Positions 1 to 9,944 of a DNA stretch of 64,000 bases are shown piece after piece. Every line of letters starts with the position of its first letter. The stretch's first letter is position 1. The stretch spans positions 124,001 to 188,000 of the forward strand of contig NZ_VBUT01000003.1 of NCBI RefSeq assembly GCF_005863245.1, read 5' to 3'. Origin of the DNA: Nocardia cyriacigeorgica. GTDB taxonomy: Bacteria; Actinomycetota; Actinomycetes; Mycobacteriales; Mycobacteriaceae. The position numbers and the translations under genes are program-made. The notes under the pieces are model-generated. The model saw nothing but the letters and a program-made list of their open reading frames with translations, did not search any database and was not told the DNA's origin.

Positions 1-1066
1 AGGAGGCGGCCTCGTCCATGGACCAGCCGAGATCACGGACGATGTCCTCCTGCCGATAGCGCTGGCGCCGCAGCGCACCGGTCAGCTCGCTCTGCGCAGC
101 CAGGATCGTCGCACCCACCGTCATGGCCGGCGACAGGCTCAGCCGCAGCGGCACCACATTGGCGATCATCCCGCCCGAACGCCGCAGCGTCGCGGTGATC
201 CGCGCCGACACCGGCAGGCTCAGCACCACCTCGCCCGCCCCGGTCATCGCCGACAGATAGGCGGCGAACGCGGCCACCACCGTCGGCGCCATCCCGGAAC
301 CCGCCGCCTCGGCCACCTCGTCCAGCAGGGCTGCCGTCTCGGCGGGCAGCGCACCCGCGACGCGGGCCGGATGCGCGTCGACCTCGGCGGTGCGCCCGGC
401 CAGATTTACCGGATCGGCCATCCCGGCCAGGTGCTCACGCCAGTACTCACGGTCGGCGGAGAACCGGTCGGAGCTGCGATAGGCCAGATCGGCGTCGACG
501 ATGCGGCGCAGGTCCTCGGCCTTGCACGGCGGCGCCTGCCTGCCCTCGACGGCCGCGTTGTACAGCTCGGCGGTGCGCTGCACCATGGCCAGCGCGCCCA
601 TGCCGTCGAGCACGATGTGGTGGATGCGCGAGTACCAGAACCAGCGATCGTCGCCGAGCCGCAGCATCGCCATCCGCACCAGCCGATCCCGGGTCAGCTC
701 CAGCGGCGCGGAGTATTCGGCACGCATCCAGGTGTGCGCCGCGGCCTCCGGGTCCGGCTCCCCGCGCAGGTCCAGCTCGAGGATGCTGTCGTCCAGGGTG
801 GGATCGACAACCTGGAACGGATGTCCGTCGACGTCGATCAGCCGCAGATACCCGGTGCCGAACTCGCGTCCGGCCTGCCGCGCGGCCGCCGCAAGAGCCT
901 TCGCGTCGATCGGCCCGGCCAGTTCGATGTACTGGGCGATGGAGATCGGGATGTCGCCCGCGACGTGCTGGGCGAACCAGATACCGCGCTGGGCGGCAGA
1001 GAGCGGGAACGCGCCCGTCGGGAGAGCGGGTGCGGAGTCGGTGGGTGCGGAGGATAGCTGTGTCAT
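1..1066 (-). CDS. Non-ribosomal peptide synthetase, N-terminal condensation domain (partial, runs off the left edge)
   Basis: The visible 355 residues form a condensation domain, which joins two acyl or aminoacyl units held on carrier proteins. The catalytic HHxxxDG motif reads HHIVLDG at about residues 149-155, and the N-terminus has the usual ALPTGAFPLSAAQRGIWFAQ-type opening. The ATG at 1066 is preceded by an AGGA about 7 bases upstream. Adenylation and carrier domains would lie beyond the window. An N-terminal condensation domain suggests a downstream module or a starter that takes an acyl group. Its neighbours are an adenylation-domain stub and a FecB-type siderophore-binding lipoprotein, which makes an iron-chelator role plausible but unproven. 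The product cannot be predicted. Confidence 0.85.
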   Translation of the reverse strand, partial: MTQLSSAPTDSAPALPTGAFPLSAAQRGIWFAQHVAGDIPISIAQYIELAGPIDAKALAAAARQAGREFGTGYLRLIDVDGHPFQVVDPTLDDSILELDLRGEPDPEAAAHTWMRAEYSAPLELTRDRLVRMAMLRLGDDRWFWYSRIHHIVLDGMGALAMVQRTAELYNAAVEGRQAPPCKAEDLRRIVDADLAYRSSDRFSADREYWREHLAGMADPVNLAGRTAEVDAHPARVAGALPAETAALLDEVAEAAGSGMAPTVVAAFAAYLSAMTGAGEVVLSLPVSARITATLRRSGGMIANVVPLRLSLSPAMTVGATILAAQSELTGALRRQRYRQEDIVRDLGWSMDEAAS

Positions 1067-1270
1067 GGAAGTCCTACGTTCCGACCGCGCTGTAGCCGAC
1101 CGGGGCAGTCGCCCCCGAGCGACCCCGGTGGTGGTAGTACTCGCCGCGCAGCATCGACACGACAAGTCCAGTGTGAACCGGCGCGGGGTGCGCCGTGGGC
1201 GTATCGGCCACACTGCGCGACCCGAATTTCCGGTCCTGGCCGCGTGGCGTGGTGCGAAGGAAAGCGCAGA

Positions 1271-1729
1271 TCAGGCCGAGCGCGCGATGACCGCGAAATC
1301 CGCCGCGGTCAGCGGGGCGTCCGAGCCGGCCAGGTAGCGCCGCAACGTCGACCGGTCATCGAGCACCAGCCAGCTGATCCGATCGTCGAGATGCGGACGT
1401 TCCTGCTTGGTGGTGACACCGATACCGGTGCCGAAAACAGTGGACTCGCCCTCGCGCATCGTCATAGGGATCGCCCCGATCTTGACGATGGCGCGTTCGG
1501 CGACCACGGCCTCCACCGGCTCGTCGACGGCGATCGCGACGCGGATACCCGGGCCCGCCCCGATCTCGAGCAGCAGCCTGGCCAGTCGGTTCGACCAGCT
1601 GTCCAGCTCGGCGTAGGACAGCGCGACATCCGCGGCGGCCAGCACGACCGCCTGCGGGTCGACCGCGGCGGGCCGGGCGGTCGGCAGCACGGTGACGTTG
1701 CCGGTGTGCGATTCGACTGGAGTGTGCAT
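1271..1729 (-). CDS. Stand-alone N-terminal fragment of an adenylation (AMP-binding) domain
   Basis: This 152-residue protein resembles the first part of an NRPS adenylation domain. Residues 25-80 carry the typical LSYAELDSWSNRLARLL and VAERAIVKIGA segments (core A1/A2 region). The C-terminal part resembles the WLVLDD stretch just before core A3. The ATP-binding A3 loop and everything after it are absent, so it cannot activate an amino acid alone. The ATG at 1729 has a good GAGGGGAA ribosome site. The gene is co-directional with the NRPS 204 bases downstream. It may be a decayed module, or a retained accessory protein; the intact frame and good ribosome site favour expression. Confidence 0.6.
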   Translation of the reverse strand: MHTPVESHTGNVTVLPTARPAAVDPQAVVLAAADVALSYAELDSWSNRLARLLLEIGAGPGIRVAIAVDEPVEAVVAERAIVKIGAIPMTMREGESTVFGTGIGVTTKQERPHLDDRISWLVLDDRSTLRRYLAGSDAPLTAADFAVIARSA

Positions 1730-1876
1730 GGTGTTCCCCTCGGAGGAATGGAAGGCGCTGTTCGTTGTCTTCCACTCTGGCCGTCGCGAGGCCGCGGCGG
1801 CAGCACCCCAAGGCGCGGGCTCACACCCTCTCAGGGTGGAGGTTTGCCCACCCAGGGTGGGCACGGCAGGCCGGGA

Positions 1877-2938
1877 TCAGTCGTTGACGTAGGCGTTGAG
1901 GGTGTTGCGCAGGTCGGTGAGGACGGCGCGGGCCGCGGTCAGGCCCTGGGTGTGCCAGATCGTGTCGTCCACCGCGAAGACCCGCCGGTCGGTGGCGGCG
2001 CCGAGCGCCTTCCACTCGTCCGAACGCAGCACCGCCTCGCCGTGTTCGCGGCCTTCGGGGCCGGCGAACATGACGTAGATCAGATCGCCTTCCACCGGCG
2101 TCAGGTCCGATTCGTCGACGTCGAACGACCCACCGCGCTGGGCGGTCGGCCGGTGGGCGCCGGTGGCGGCGAGCACCTGCGCGGGCATGGTCTCGTTGCC
2201 GAGCACCCGGGTGCCGTCGGCGGTGAAGCGGACGATGGAGGCCTGAGTGAGATTGGCGGCCACGGCGTTTCCGGCGTCGGCCGCCTCGGTGCGGAAGTTC
2301 GCCAACGCGGTCTCCGCGGCCCCGGACCGTCCCATGGCCGCCGCGAGGGTGGTGAACTGGTCCTGCCAGTCGGTCTTGTCGCCGATCAGCACCGTCGGCG
2401 CGATCCCCGACAGCGCACCGAAATCGGCGCCGGGGGCGGGCACGTCACCGATGATGAGATCGGGGTTCATGGCCGCGATCAGGGCCGGATCAGGGTGGGC
2501 CACCGTGCCGACGCCGGGAATCTCGGAGATGCCGGTGCCCAGGTAGCTCGGCTGCGGGCTCGGCCCATCGACGGTCGCGGCGCCGACCACCCGCTCCCAC
2601 AGGCCCACCGCGCACACCGCGTCCAGCGCCGCGGTGCTCAACACCACGATGCGCTGCGGGTCGGCGGGCACCTCGGTGACGCCGAACGGATGGGTGACGG
2701 TGCGGGTGGCGCCGGCGGCCGGGTCGGGCGCGGTGGGCAGGCTGCACGCGTGCGCGGTGTCGCGCTCGAGCCCGACCACGCCCGCACCGGCGATATTGGT
2801 GGTGGTGCGGATGATCGAGGCCGAATCATCGGCGGGCGTCGCGCAACCCGCGCCGAGCACCGCGGCGCAGCCGACGACGACGGCGCCCATGATCGTGCGG
2901 ATTCGGGTGCGTCCATGACCCTTCGCGCTCACCGGCAT
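1877..2938 (-). CDS. fecB: FecB-like iron-siderophore ABC transporter substrate-binding lipoprotein
   Basis: A 353-residue exported lipoprotein: basic N-terminus, hydrophobic stretch, then a lipidation cysteine at about residue 32 (LGAGC). The mature part has the PeriBP fold signature of siderophore-binding proteins (PADPQRIVVLSTAALDAVCAVG, then NPDLIIGD). Motifs such as TTNIAGAGVVG and QASIVRFTADGTRVLG closely resemble what I recall of M. tuberculosis FecB (Rv3044), which is likewise divergent from ctaD. It would bind ferric siderophore or a related ligand at the outer face of the plasma membrane. No permease or ATPase lies beside it. The start is uncertain, since no strong ribosome site is visible. 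Confidence 0.85.
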   Translation of the reverse strand: MPVSAKGHGRTRIRTIMGAVVVGCAAVLGAGCATPADDSASIIRTTTNIAGAGVVGLERDTAHACSLPTAPDPAAGATRTVTHPFGVTEVPADPQRIVVLSTAALDAVCAVGLWERVVGAATVDGPSPQPSYLGTGISEIPGVGTVAHPDPALIAAMNPDLIIGDVPAPGADFGALSGIAPTVLIGDKTDWQDQFTTLAAAMGRSGAAETALANFRTEAADAGNAVAANLTQASIVRFTADGTRVLGNETMPAQVLAATGAHRPTAQRGGSFDVDESDLTPVEGDLIYVMFAGPEGREHGEAVLRSDEWKALGAATDRRVFAVDDTIWHTQGLTAARAVLTDLRNTLNAYVND

Positions 2939-3293
2939 GCCGGTGAGGGTACATGCGCGCGCCCTCGATCCGCAGGTGAGGTCGGCCGGTGCTCAGCCCT
3001 TGTCGCCGCCGAGGCCGCGACGAGCACCGTTGGGGTCGGCGCGGCCGGCCGACCGGCGTAGGCCGCGTCCCGGACTCAGCGCTGCCCGCGAGGCCGACAC
3101 ACCACGCCGGGGCAGCGGAAACAGGTCCCGACGGGCCGCGAATACGACACAGAGTAGGACCCGCTCGGTCGCCTGCGGCAGCACGGTTTACGATTCGAAG
3201 AGCGCAAGCTAACCGTCGTGTGCCCGGGCGCCACCGGACACATGCTGACAGTGGAGCCTGCGGAGCGACCTAAAGGCACCTTCAGGAGGATCA
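2939..3293. other. Divergent intergenic region between fecB and ctaD
   Basis: About 355 bases separate the two divergent genes. Open frames here are unconvincing and have no family match. The promoters of both genes must lie here, but I could not assign -35/-10 boxes with confidence. The only clear element is the AGGAGGA ribosome site at 3284-3290 in front of ctaD. Confidence 0.5.
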
Positions 3294-5033
3294 GTGACTG
3301 CCGTAGAGCCCCAGCCAGTCCCTCAATTAGAAGCGACTAGGCCTTTTCCGGCGCGGACCGGTCCCAAGGGGTCGTTCATCTACAAGATGGTCACCACGAC
3401 CGACCCGAAGGTCCTCGGCGTCATGTACCTGACGACGTCGATGGTCTTCTTCCTCATCGGTGGCCTGATGGCGCTGATGATGCGTGGCGAGCTGGCGCGC
3501 CCGGGTCTGCAGTTCCTCTCGCCCGAACAGTTCAACCAGCTGTTCACCATGCACGGCACGATCATGCTGCTGTTCTATGCGACCGCGATCGTGTTCGGCT
3601 TCGCCAACATCATCCTGCCGCTGCAGATCGGCGCCCCCGACGTCGCCTTCCCGCGACTGAACGCCTTCAGCTACTGGCTGTATGCGTTCGGCGCCACCAT
3701 GGCGACCGCGGGCTTCATCACCCCCGGCGGCGCCGCCGACTTCGGCTGGACCGCCTACGTCCCGCTGACCGACATCCTGCACTCGCCGGGCGTCGGCACC
3801 GACCTGTGGATCCTGGGCCTGGCGGTCTCGGGTCTGGGCACCATCCTCGGTGGCGTCAACATGCTCACCACCGTGGTCTGCCTGCGTGCCCCCGGTATGA
3901 CCATGTTCCGGATGCCGATCTTCACCTGGAACATCGCTGTCACCAGCGTCCTGGTCCTGCTCGCCTTCCCGCTGCTGACCGCCGCCCTGTTCGGCCTGGC
4001 CTACGACCGCCACCTCGGTGGCCACATCTACGACCCGGCCACCGGCGGCATCCTGCTCTACCAGCACCTGTTCTGGTTCTTCGGCCACCCCGAGGTGTAC
4101 ATCATCGCACTGCCGTTCTTCGGCATCGTCTCCGAGATCTTCCCGGTCTTCAGCCGTAAGCCGATCTTCGGTTACACCACGCTGGTCTACGCCACCCTCG
4201 GTATCGCCGCCCTGTCGATCGCGGTGTGGGCGCACCACATGTACGCCACCGGCGCGGTGCTGCTGCCGTACTTCTCGTTCATGACCTTCCTGATCGCGGT
4301 CCCGACCGGTGTGAAGTTCTTCAACTGGATCGGCACCATGTGGAAGGGTCAGCTGACGTTCGAATCGCCGATGCTGTTCTCCATCGGCTTCATCGTCACC
4401 TTCCTCTTCGGTGGTCTGTCCGGCGTCATCCTGGCCAGCCCGCCGCTGGACTTCCACGTCACCGACTCCTACTTCGTGGTCGCGCACTTCCACTACGTGC
4501 TCTTCGGCACCATCGTGTTCGCCACCTACGCCGGCATCTACTTCTGGTTCCCGAAGATGACCGGACGCATGATGGACGAGCGCCTGGCCAAGTGGCACTT
4601 CTGGACCACCTTCATCGGCTTCCACACCACCTTCCTGGTGCAGCACTGGCTGGGTGCGGAGGGCATGCCGCGTCGCTACGCCGACTACCTGCCCAGCGAC
4701 GGCTTCACCACGCTGAACACGGTGTCGACCATCGGCGCGTTCGTGCTGGGCGCCTCGATGCTGCCGTTCCTGTGGAACGTCTTCAAGAGCTACCGTTACG
4801 GCGAGGTCGTCACCGTGGACGATCCGTGGGGCTACGGCAACTCGCTGGAGTGGGCCACCACCTGCCCGCCGCCGCGGCACAACTTCTACGAGCTGCCGCG
4901 CATCCGGTCCGAGCGTCCGGCCTTCGAGCTCCACTACCCGCACATGGTCGAGCGGATGCGGGCCGAGGCCCACGTCGGCTGGGGTTCGGGCAAGCATGCC
5001 ACCGAGGTGCATGAAGGCGCGCTGACCAAGTAG
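3294..5033 (+). CDS. ctaD: Cytochrome c oxidase subunit I (aa3-type)
   Basis: The catalytic core of the terminal cytochrome aa3 oxidase, reducing oxygen at the heme a3/CuB centre and pumping protons across the plasma membrane. The 579-residue product has about 12 membrane helices. The heme and copper ligands are visible: H87 (FTMHGT), the GHPEVY segment with H265 and Y269, H314-H315 (WAHHMY), and H398/H400 (AHFHY). The length is close to the mycobacterial enzyme. The GTG start at 3294 follows an AGGAGGA ribosome site 3 bases upstream of it. A strong hairpin terminator follows at 5058. In actinobacteria subunit II and III genes usually sit elsewhere, as here. Confidence 0.97.
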   Translation: MTAVEPQPVPQLEATRPFPARTGPKGSFIYKMVTTTDPKVLGVMYLTTSMVFFLIGGLMALMMRGELARPGLQFLSPEQFNQLFTMHGTIMLLFYATAIVFGFANIILPLQIGAPDVAFPRLNAFSYWLYAFGATMATAGFITPGGAADFGWTAYVPLTDILHSPGVGTDLWILGLAVSGLGTILGGVNMLTTVVCLRAPGMTMFRMPIFTWNIAVTSVLVLLAFPLLTAALFGLAYDRHLGGHIYDPATGGILLYQHLFWFFGHPEVYIIALPFFGIVSEIFPVFSRKPIFGYTTLVYATLGIAALSIAVWAHHMYATGAVLLPYFSFMTFLIAVPTGVKFFNWIGTMWKGQLTFESPMLFSIGFIVTFLFGGLSGVILASPPLDFHVTDSYFVVAHFHYVLFGTIVFATYAGIYFWFPKMTGRMMDERLAKWHFWTTFIGFHTTFLVQHWLGAEGMPRRYADYLPSDGFTTLNTVSTIGAFVLGASMLPFLWNVFKSYRYGEVVTVDDPWGYGNSLEWATTCPPPRHNFYELPRIRSERPAFELHYPHMVERMRAEAHVGWGSGKHATEVHEGALTK

Positions 5034-5057
5034 ACGGCGGAAGACAGCATTCCGGAT

Positions 5058-6370
<1,313 letters not shown>

Positions 6371-6374
6371 GGCG

Positions 6375-7184
6375 ATGACCAACATCCCGGAGCCGGTCTC
6401 CCCGGTCGAGGAGATCGAGGACCCGGCGCCCGCCCGGCCACGCCCGACCGATGGCGATTTCGCCGCCAGGCACGCCGAACTCGCCGCCGGATACGGCGGT
6501 GCGGGCGACCCCGACGATCCGGCGATGGTGCAGGCCATGCAGATGGTGCTGTACCTGCCCAAGGCCGACCCGCCCGCCCGCAGTGCGCTGCTGGCGGCCG
6601 CGGCGGCATCCGCGGTGGCGCTGTGCCTGGATCCGCGGGTCGGTCCGGGCGGGGAATGGGCCGATCGGTACCTGGCCTGGAAGCGGTCCCGGATCCGCAA
6701 GGTCGCCCGGCGTGCGCGTGGGGCGCAGTGGGACGCGGCGAACGAGGTCGACGGCGTCACCGTGGAGTTGGGCGGCGCCAAGGCCCGCGCGCTCGTCCCC
6801 GGTCCGGTCGGCGCGATCGACCCCCGGATCAGGAAGCTACAGATCGGCGGCACCGACCTCGACCACGACGACCCGGGCCCGCCGGACCCCGAACTGCCCG
6901 TGCTGTGGGTGAATTCGGCCCTCGGCATGACCCTCGGCAAAGCCGCGGCCCAGGTGGGGCACGCGAGCATGCTGCTCGCGGGCGCGCTGCCCGAGCGTGC
7001 CGCGCTGGCCTGGGCCGAGCGCGAGTTCGACTGCGCGGTGCGCGAATCGGGTCCCGAGCACTGGGCCGAGCTCAGCCGTGCGGTGGCGGCGGGCACGGCG
7101 GTCGCGGTGCGCGATGCCGGATTCACCGAAGTGGCACCGGGTTCGATGACGGTGATCGCCACACCCGGCCTGCTCACTCGCTGA
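6375..7184 (+). CDS. Pth2-type peptidyl-tRNA hydrolase-like protein with long N-terminal extension
   Basis: The C-terminal 90 residues match the Pth2 (Bit1) fold: GMTLGKAAAQVGHASM at 184-199 and a late VRDAGFTEVAPGSMT segment. Pth2 enzymes cleave peptidyl-tRNA to recycle tRNA. Residues 1-175 form an actinobacterial extension with a helical AVALCLD region and a basic IRKVARRARGAQW stretch, suggesting RNA contact. The gene starts 4 bases after serB and is probably co-transcribed with it. Whether it is a true hydrolase or a paralogue with another role cannot be told from sequence. Confidence 0.75.
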   Translation: MTNIPEPVSPVEEIEDPAPARPRPTDGDFAARHAELAAGYGGAGDPDDPAMVQAMQMVLYLPKADPPARSALLAAAAASAVALCLDPRVGPGGEWADRYLAWKRSRIRKVARRARGAQWDAANEVDGVTVELGGAKARALVPGPVGAIDPRIRKLQIGGTDLDHDDPGPPDPELPVLWVNSALGMTLGKAAAQVGHASMLLAGALPERAALAWAEREFDCAVRESGPEHWAELSRAVAAGTAVAVRDAGFTEVAPGSMTVIATPGLLTR

Positions 7185-7250
7185 ATCCGCCGGTATCTGT
7201 CACCGCCGGTACGCGGGCCGGTCGTACGCGCGTCCGCGTTTTGGGCCAAG

Positions 7251-8084
7251 ATGGAGCGCGTGCCGCAACCGGATCCCGATCTGCTCATCGATTTCACCGA
7301 CGTCACCATCCGCCGCTCGGGCCACACCCTCGTCGGCCCGGTCACCTGGCAGGTGGAGCTCGACGAACGCTGGGTCGTGCTCGGCCCCAACGGCGCGGGC
7401 AAGACCTCGCTGCTGCGGATGGCCGCCGCCGAAGTGCATCCCACCTCGGGCACCGCGCATCTGCTGGGCGAGGTGCTGGGCAAGGTCGACGTCGGCGAAC
7501 TGCGCCCGCGCATCGGCTTGTCCTCGGCCGCGGTCGCGGGCCGGGTGCCGCGCGAGGAGAAGGTCAGCGATCTGGTGGTCTCGGCCGGCTACGCGGTGCT
7601 GGGCCGCTGGCGCGAACGCTACGACGACGTCGACACCGACCGCGCCATCGACATGCTGGAAAGCCTCGGCGCCGAACACCTGGCCGACCGCACCTACGGA
7701 ACGCTCTCGGAGGGCGAACGCAAACGCGTGCTCATCGCCCGCGCCCTGATGACCGATCCCGAGCTACTCCTACTCGACGAACCCGCCGCCGGCCTCGACC
7801 TCGGCGGCCGCGAGGAACTGGTGGAACGCCTGGGTGATCTGGCCGCCGATCCGGATGCGCCCGCGATCGTGCTGGTCACCCACCATGTCGAGGAGATTCC
7901 GCCCGGGTTCACCCACGGTCTGCTGCTCAACGAGGGCTCGGTGGTCGCCCAGGGACTGCTGTCGGATGTGCTGACGGCCGAGAACCTCAGCGAAGCGTTC
8001 AGCCAGTCCATCGCCCTCGATCGCGTCGACGGACGGTACTTCGCCCGCCGGGCCCGCCGCTTCGGCAAGCACCGCTCCCGCTGA
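7251..8084 (+). CDS. ABC transporter ATP-binding protein (Rv3041c-like)
   Basis: A single ABC ATPase domain of 277 residues. Walker A is GPNGAGKTS (45-53), the signature is LSEGE (152-156, a variant of LSGGQ), Walker B is LLLLDE (about 172-177) and the switch histidine lies in VTHHVEEIP. No permease is encoded next to it, so the transported substrate is unknown. It may energise a permease elsewhere or act without one. The position after serB matches Rv3041c. An in-frame GTG at 7260 is an alternative start. Confidence 0.9.
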   Translation: MERVPQPDPDLLIDFTDVTIRRSGHTLVGPVTWQVELDERWVVLGPNGAGKTSLLRMAAAEVHPTSGTAHLLGEVLGKVDVGELRPRIGLSSAAVAGRVPREEKVSDLVVSAGYAVLGRWRERYDDVDTDRAIDMLESLGAEHLADRTYGTLSEGERKRVLIARALMTDPELLLLDEPAAGLDLGGREELVERLGDLAADPDAPAIVLVTHHVEEIPPGFTHGLLLNEGSVVAQGLLSDVLTAENLSEAFSQSIALDRVDGRYFARRARRFGKHRSR

Positions 8085-8253
8085 GTCGCACCGAGTAAGG
8101 CCGCCCGGCACCTGCGAGGCGGACACCGCGTGCCATGAGGCGACCGGCCTCCGTTCGTTCCTGCCGCCGAACAGACGCCGGTACCGGTGCTCGGCTCCGC
8201 TGAACCCGACGCCGTCGGATCGCCCGTCCCCAAGCGAGCGTTAGGGTGCAGGA

Positions 8254-9063
8254 ATGAGTGATGTGGTGCTGCCCAAGGACGCTTCGACGGTGATGCTGGT
8301 GCGCGACGGGGCCACCGGGCCCGAGGTGTTCCTCCAGCGCCGCGTCGGGGCCATGGCCTTCGCCGCGGGCATGACCGTATTCCCCGGCGGCGGCGTCGAC
8401 CCCTCCGACGCGACCGCCGACATCGCCTGGGCCGGACCGGAACCGGCCTGGTGGGCCGAACGCTTCCGCACTACCGAACCGCGCGCGCAGGCCCTGGTCT
8501 GTGCGGCGGTGCGGGAAACCTTCGAAGAGTGCGGGGTACTGCTGGCCGGCCCGGCCGCCGATCAGGTCGTCGCCGACACCGCCGGATATCGCGAGGCCAG
8601 GGGCAAGCTGGAGCGGCGCGAGCTGTCGCTGGCGCAATTCCTGGTCGAGCAGAACCTGGTGCTGCGCGCCGACCTGCTGCGCCCGTGGGCCAACTGGATC
8701 ACCCCCGAGGTGGAGCAGCGCCGCTATGACACCCGGTTCTTCGTCGCGGTGCTGCCGGACGGCCAGCGCGCCGACGGCGCCACCTCCGAAGCCGCCGAGG
8801 TCCAGTGGCGCACCCCCGCCGACGCGCTGGATCGCTGGCGGGCCGGGGCCGACATCCTGCTGCCGCCCACCTGGGCCCAACTCGACGCGCTGGCCGGCTA
8901 CGCCTCCACCGCCGAGATCCTGGCGGCCGACCGCGACATCGACCCGATCGAACCGGTGTTCAGCGCGGCGCAGGGCAAGAATGCGCTCAGTTTCCCCGAC
9001 TGCGACCGCTACTTCGACGACCTGCCCGATCAGCGCAAACTCCAGGGCTCCACGCGCGAATAA
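8254..9063 (+). CDS. Nudix hydrolase (Rv3040c-like)
   Basis: A 269-residue Nudix protein. The Nudix box is visible as GGGVDPSD followed, after an insertion, by AAVRETFEECGVLL, with the REhxEE glutamates that bind metal. Family members hydrolyse nucleoside diphosphate-linked substrates; the insertion and the length resemble the NUDT19/CoA-pyrophosphatase-like group. The gene lies beside an enoyl-CoA hydratase, so a CoA-type substrate is plausible but is only an inference. It starts at ATG 8254, 169 bases after the ABC gene. Confidence 0.88.
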   Translation: MSDVVLPKDASTVMLVRDGATGPEVFLQRRVGAMAFAAGMTVFPGGGVDPSDATADIAWAGPEPAWWAERFRTTEPRAQALVCAAVRETFEECGVLLAGPAADQVVADTAGYREARGKLERRELSLAQFLVEQNLVLRADLLRPWANWITPEVEQRRYDTRFFVAVLPDGQRADGATSEAAEVQWRTPADALDRWRAGADILLPPTWAQLDALAGYASTAEILAADRDIDPIEPVFSAAQGKNALSFPDCDRYFDDLPDQRKLQGSTRE

Positions 9064-9096
9064 GAGATCCGGCGCGCACCCGGTAGGTTGCCAGCC

Positions 9097-9873
9097 ATGG
9101 CCGAATTCGTGACCGTGGACGAGCTGGACGGCGACACCGAACGCAGGGTGGCGGTACTGCGTATCGCCCGTGCGCCGATGAACCTGCTGAACATCCAGGT
9201 GGTGCGGGAGCTGGCCGCCGCGGCCCACGCGATCGGCGAGGATCGGCGAATCGGCGCGGTGGTCGTCTACGGCGACGAGCGCGTCTTCTGCGCCGGCGAC
9301 GACCTCGCCGAACTGGCCGCGCTCTCGGCGGAACAGGCCGCCGCCGTCGCCGCCGATTTCCAGCACGCGCTCGGTTGCCTGGCCCGGCTGCCGCAGCCGA
9401 CGGTGGCCGCGATCAGTGGCTACGCGCTCGGATCCGGCCTTGAACTCGCGCTCGGCGCCGACCGCCGCGTCATCGGCGACAACGTCAAGCTCGGGCTGCC
9501 GCAGATCAAGGCGGGCCTGATCCCGCTGGGGGGGATCCGCAGGCTCACCGCGCTCATCGGACCCGGCGCGGCCAAGGATCTGGTGTACACCGGCCGCTTC
9601 GTGGAGCCGGACGAGGCGCGCGCCCTCGGACTGGTCGACGAGGTCGTCGCACCCGACGACGTCTACACCGCGGCGGTGGCCTGGGCGCGCGGTTTCCTCG
9701 ACGGCCCGGCCCGTGCCTTGGCGGCGGCGAAAGCGGTCTTCGAGGCCGGCCCGCACGGCCACGATCGGGCCCGAATCGCGTGGTCGGAGCTGTTCGGCAC
9801 CGAAGATCGCCTGATAGGAACACGTTCTTATTTGGCCGACGGGCCCGGCTCCGCGGAGTTCGTCGGACGCTGA
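9097..9873 (+). CDS. Enoyl-CoA hydratase/isomerase family protein (EchA17-like)
   Basis: A 258-residue crotonase-fold protein. The oxyanion-hole segments VFCAGDDLAE (about residues 62-71) and ISGYALGSGLELALGADRR (about 103-121) are present. Members hydrate or isomerise acyl-CoA esters during fatty-acid breakdown. Typical catalytic glutamate positions are not both obvious, so the exact reaction is open. ATG 9097 was chosen over a TTG three codons upstream because GGTAGG lies about 9 bases before it. The position matches echA17 (Rv3039c) in the M. tuberculosis block. Confidence 0.88.
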   Translation: MAEFVTVDELDGDTERRVAVLRIARAPMNLLNIQVVRELAAAAHAIGEDRRIGAVVVYGDERVFCAGDDLAELAALSAEQAAAVAADFQHALGCLARLPQPTVAAISGYALGSGLELALGADRRVIGDNVKLGLPQIKAGLIPLGGIRRLTALIGPGAAKDLVYTGRFVEPDEARALGLVDEVVAPDDVYTAAVAWARGFLDGPARALAAAKAVFEAGPHGHDRARIAWSELFGTEDRLIGTRSYLADGPGSAEFVGR

Positions 9874-9944
9874 TCCGCCGGCTCGCGCGCGATCCCACCC
9901 ACTGGTATGAGACGACCTACAGCGAGGGTTTAGGCTAGGCCACC

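Noticed and set aside
1244..3061. A 605-codon plus-strand frame across the stub and fecB
   Set aside because: It is antisense to fecB, whose lipoprotein signal and binding-protein motifs are clear.
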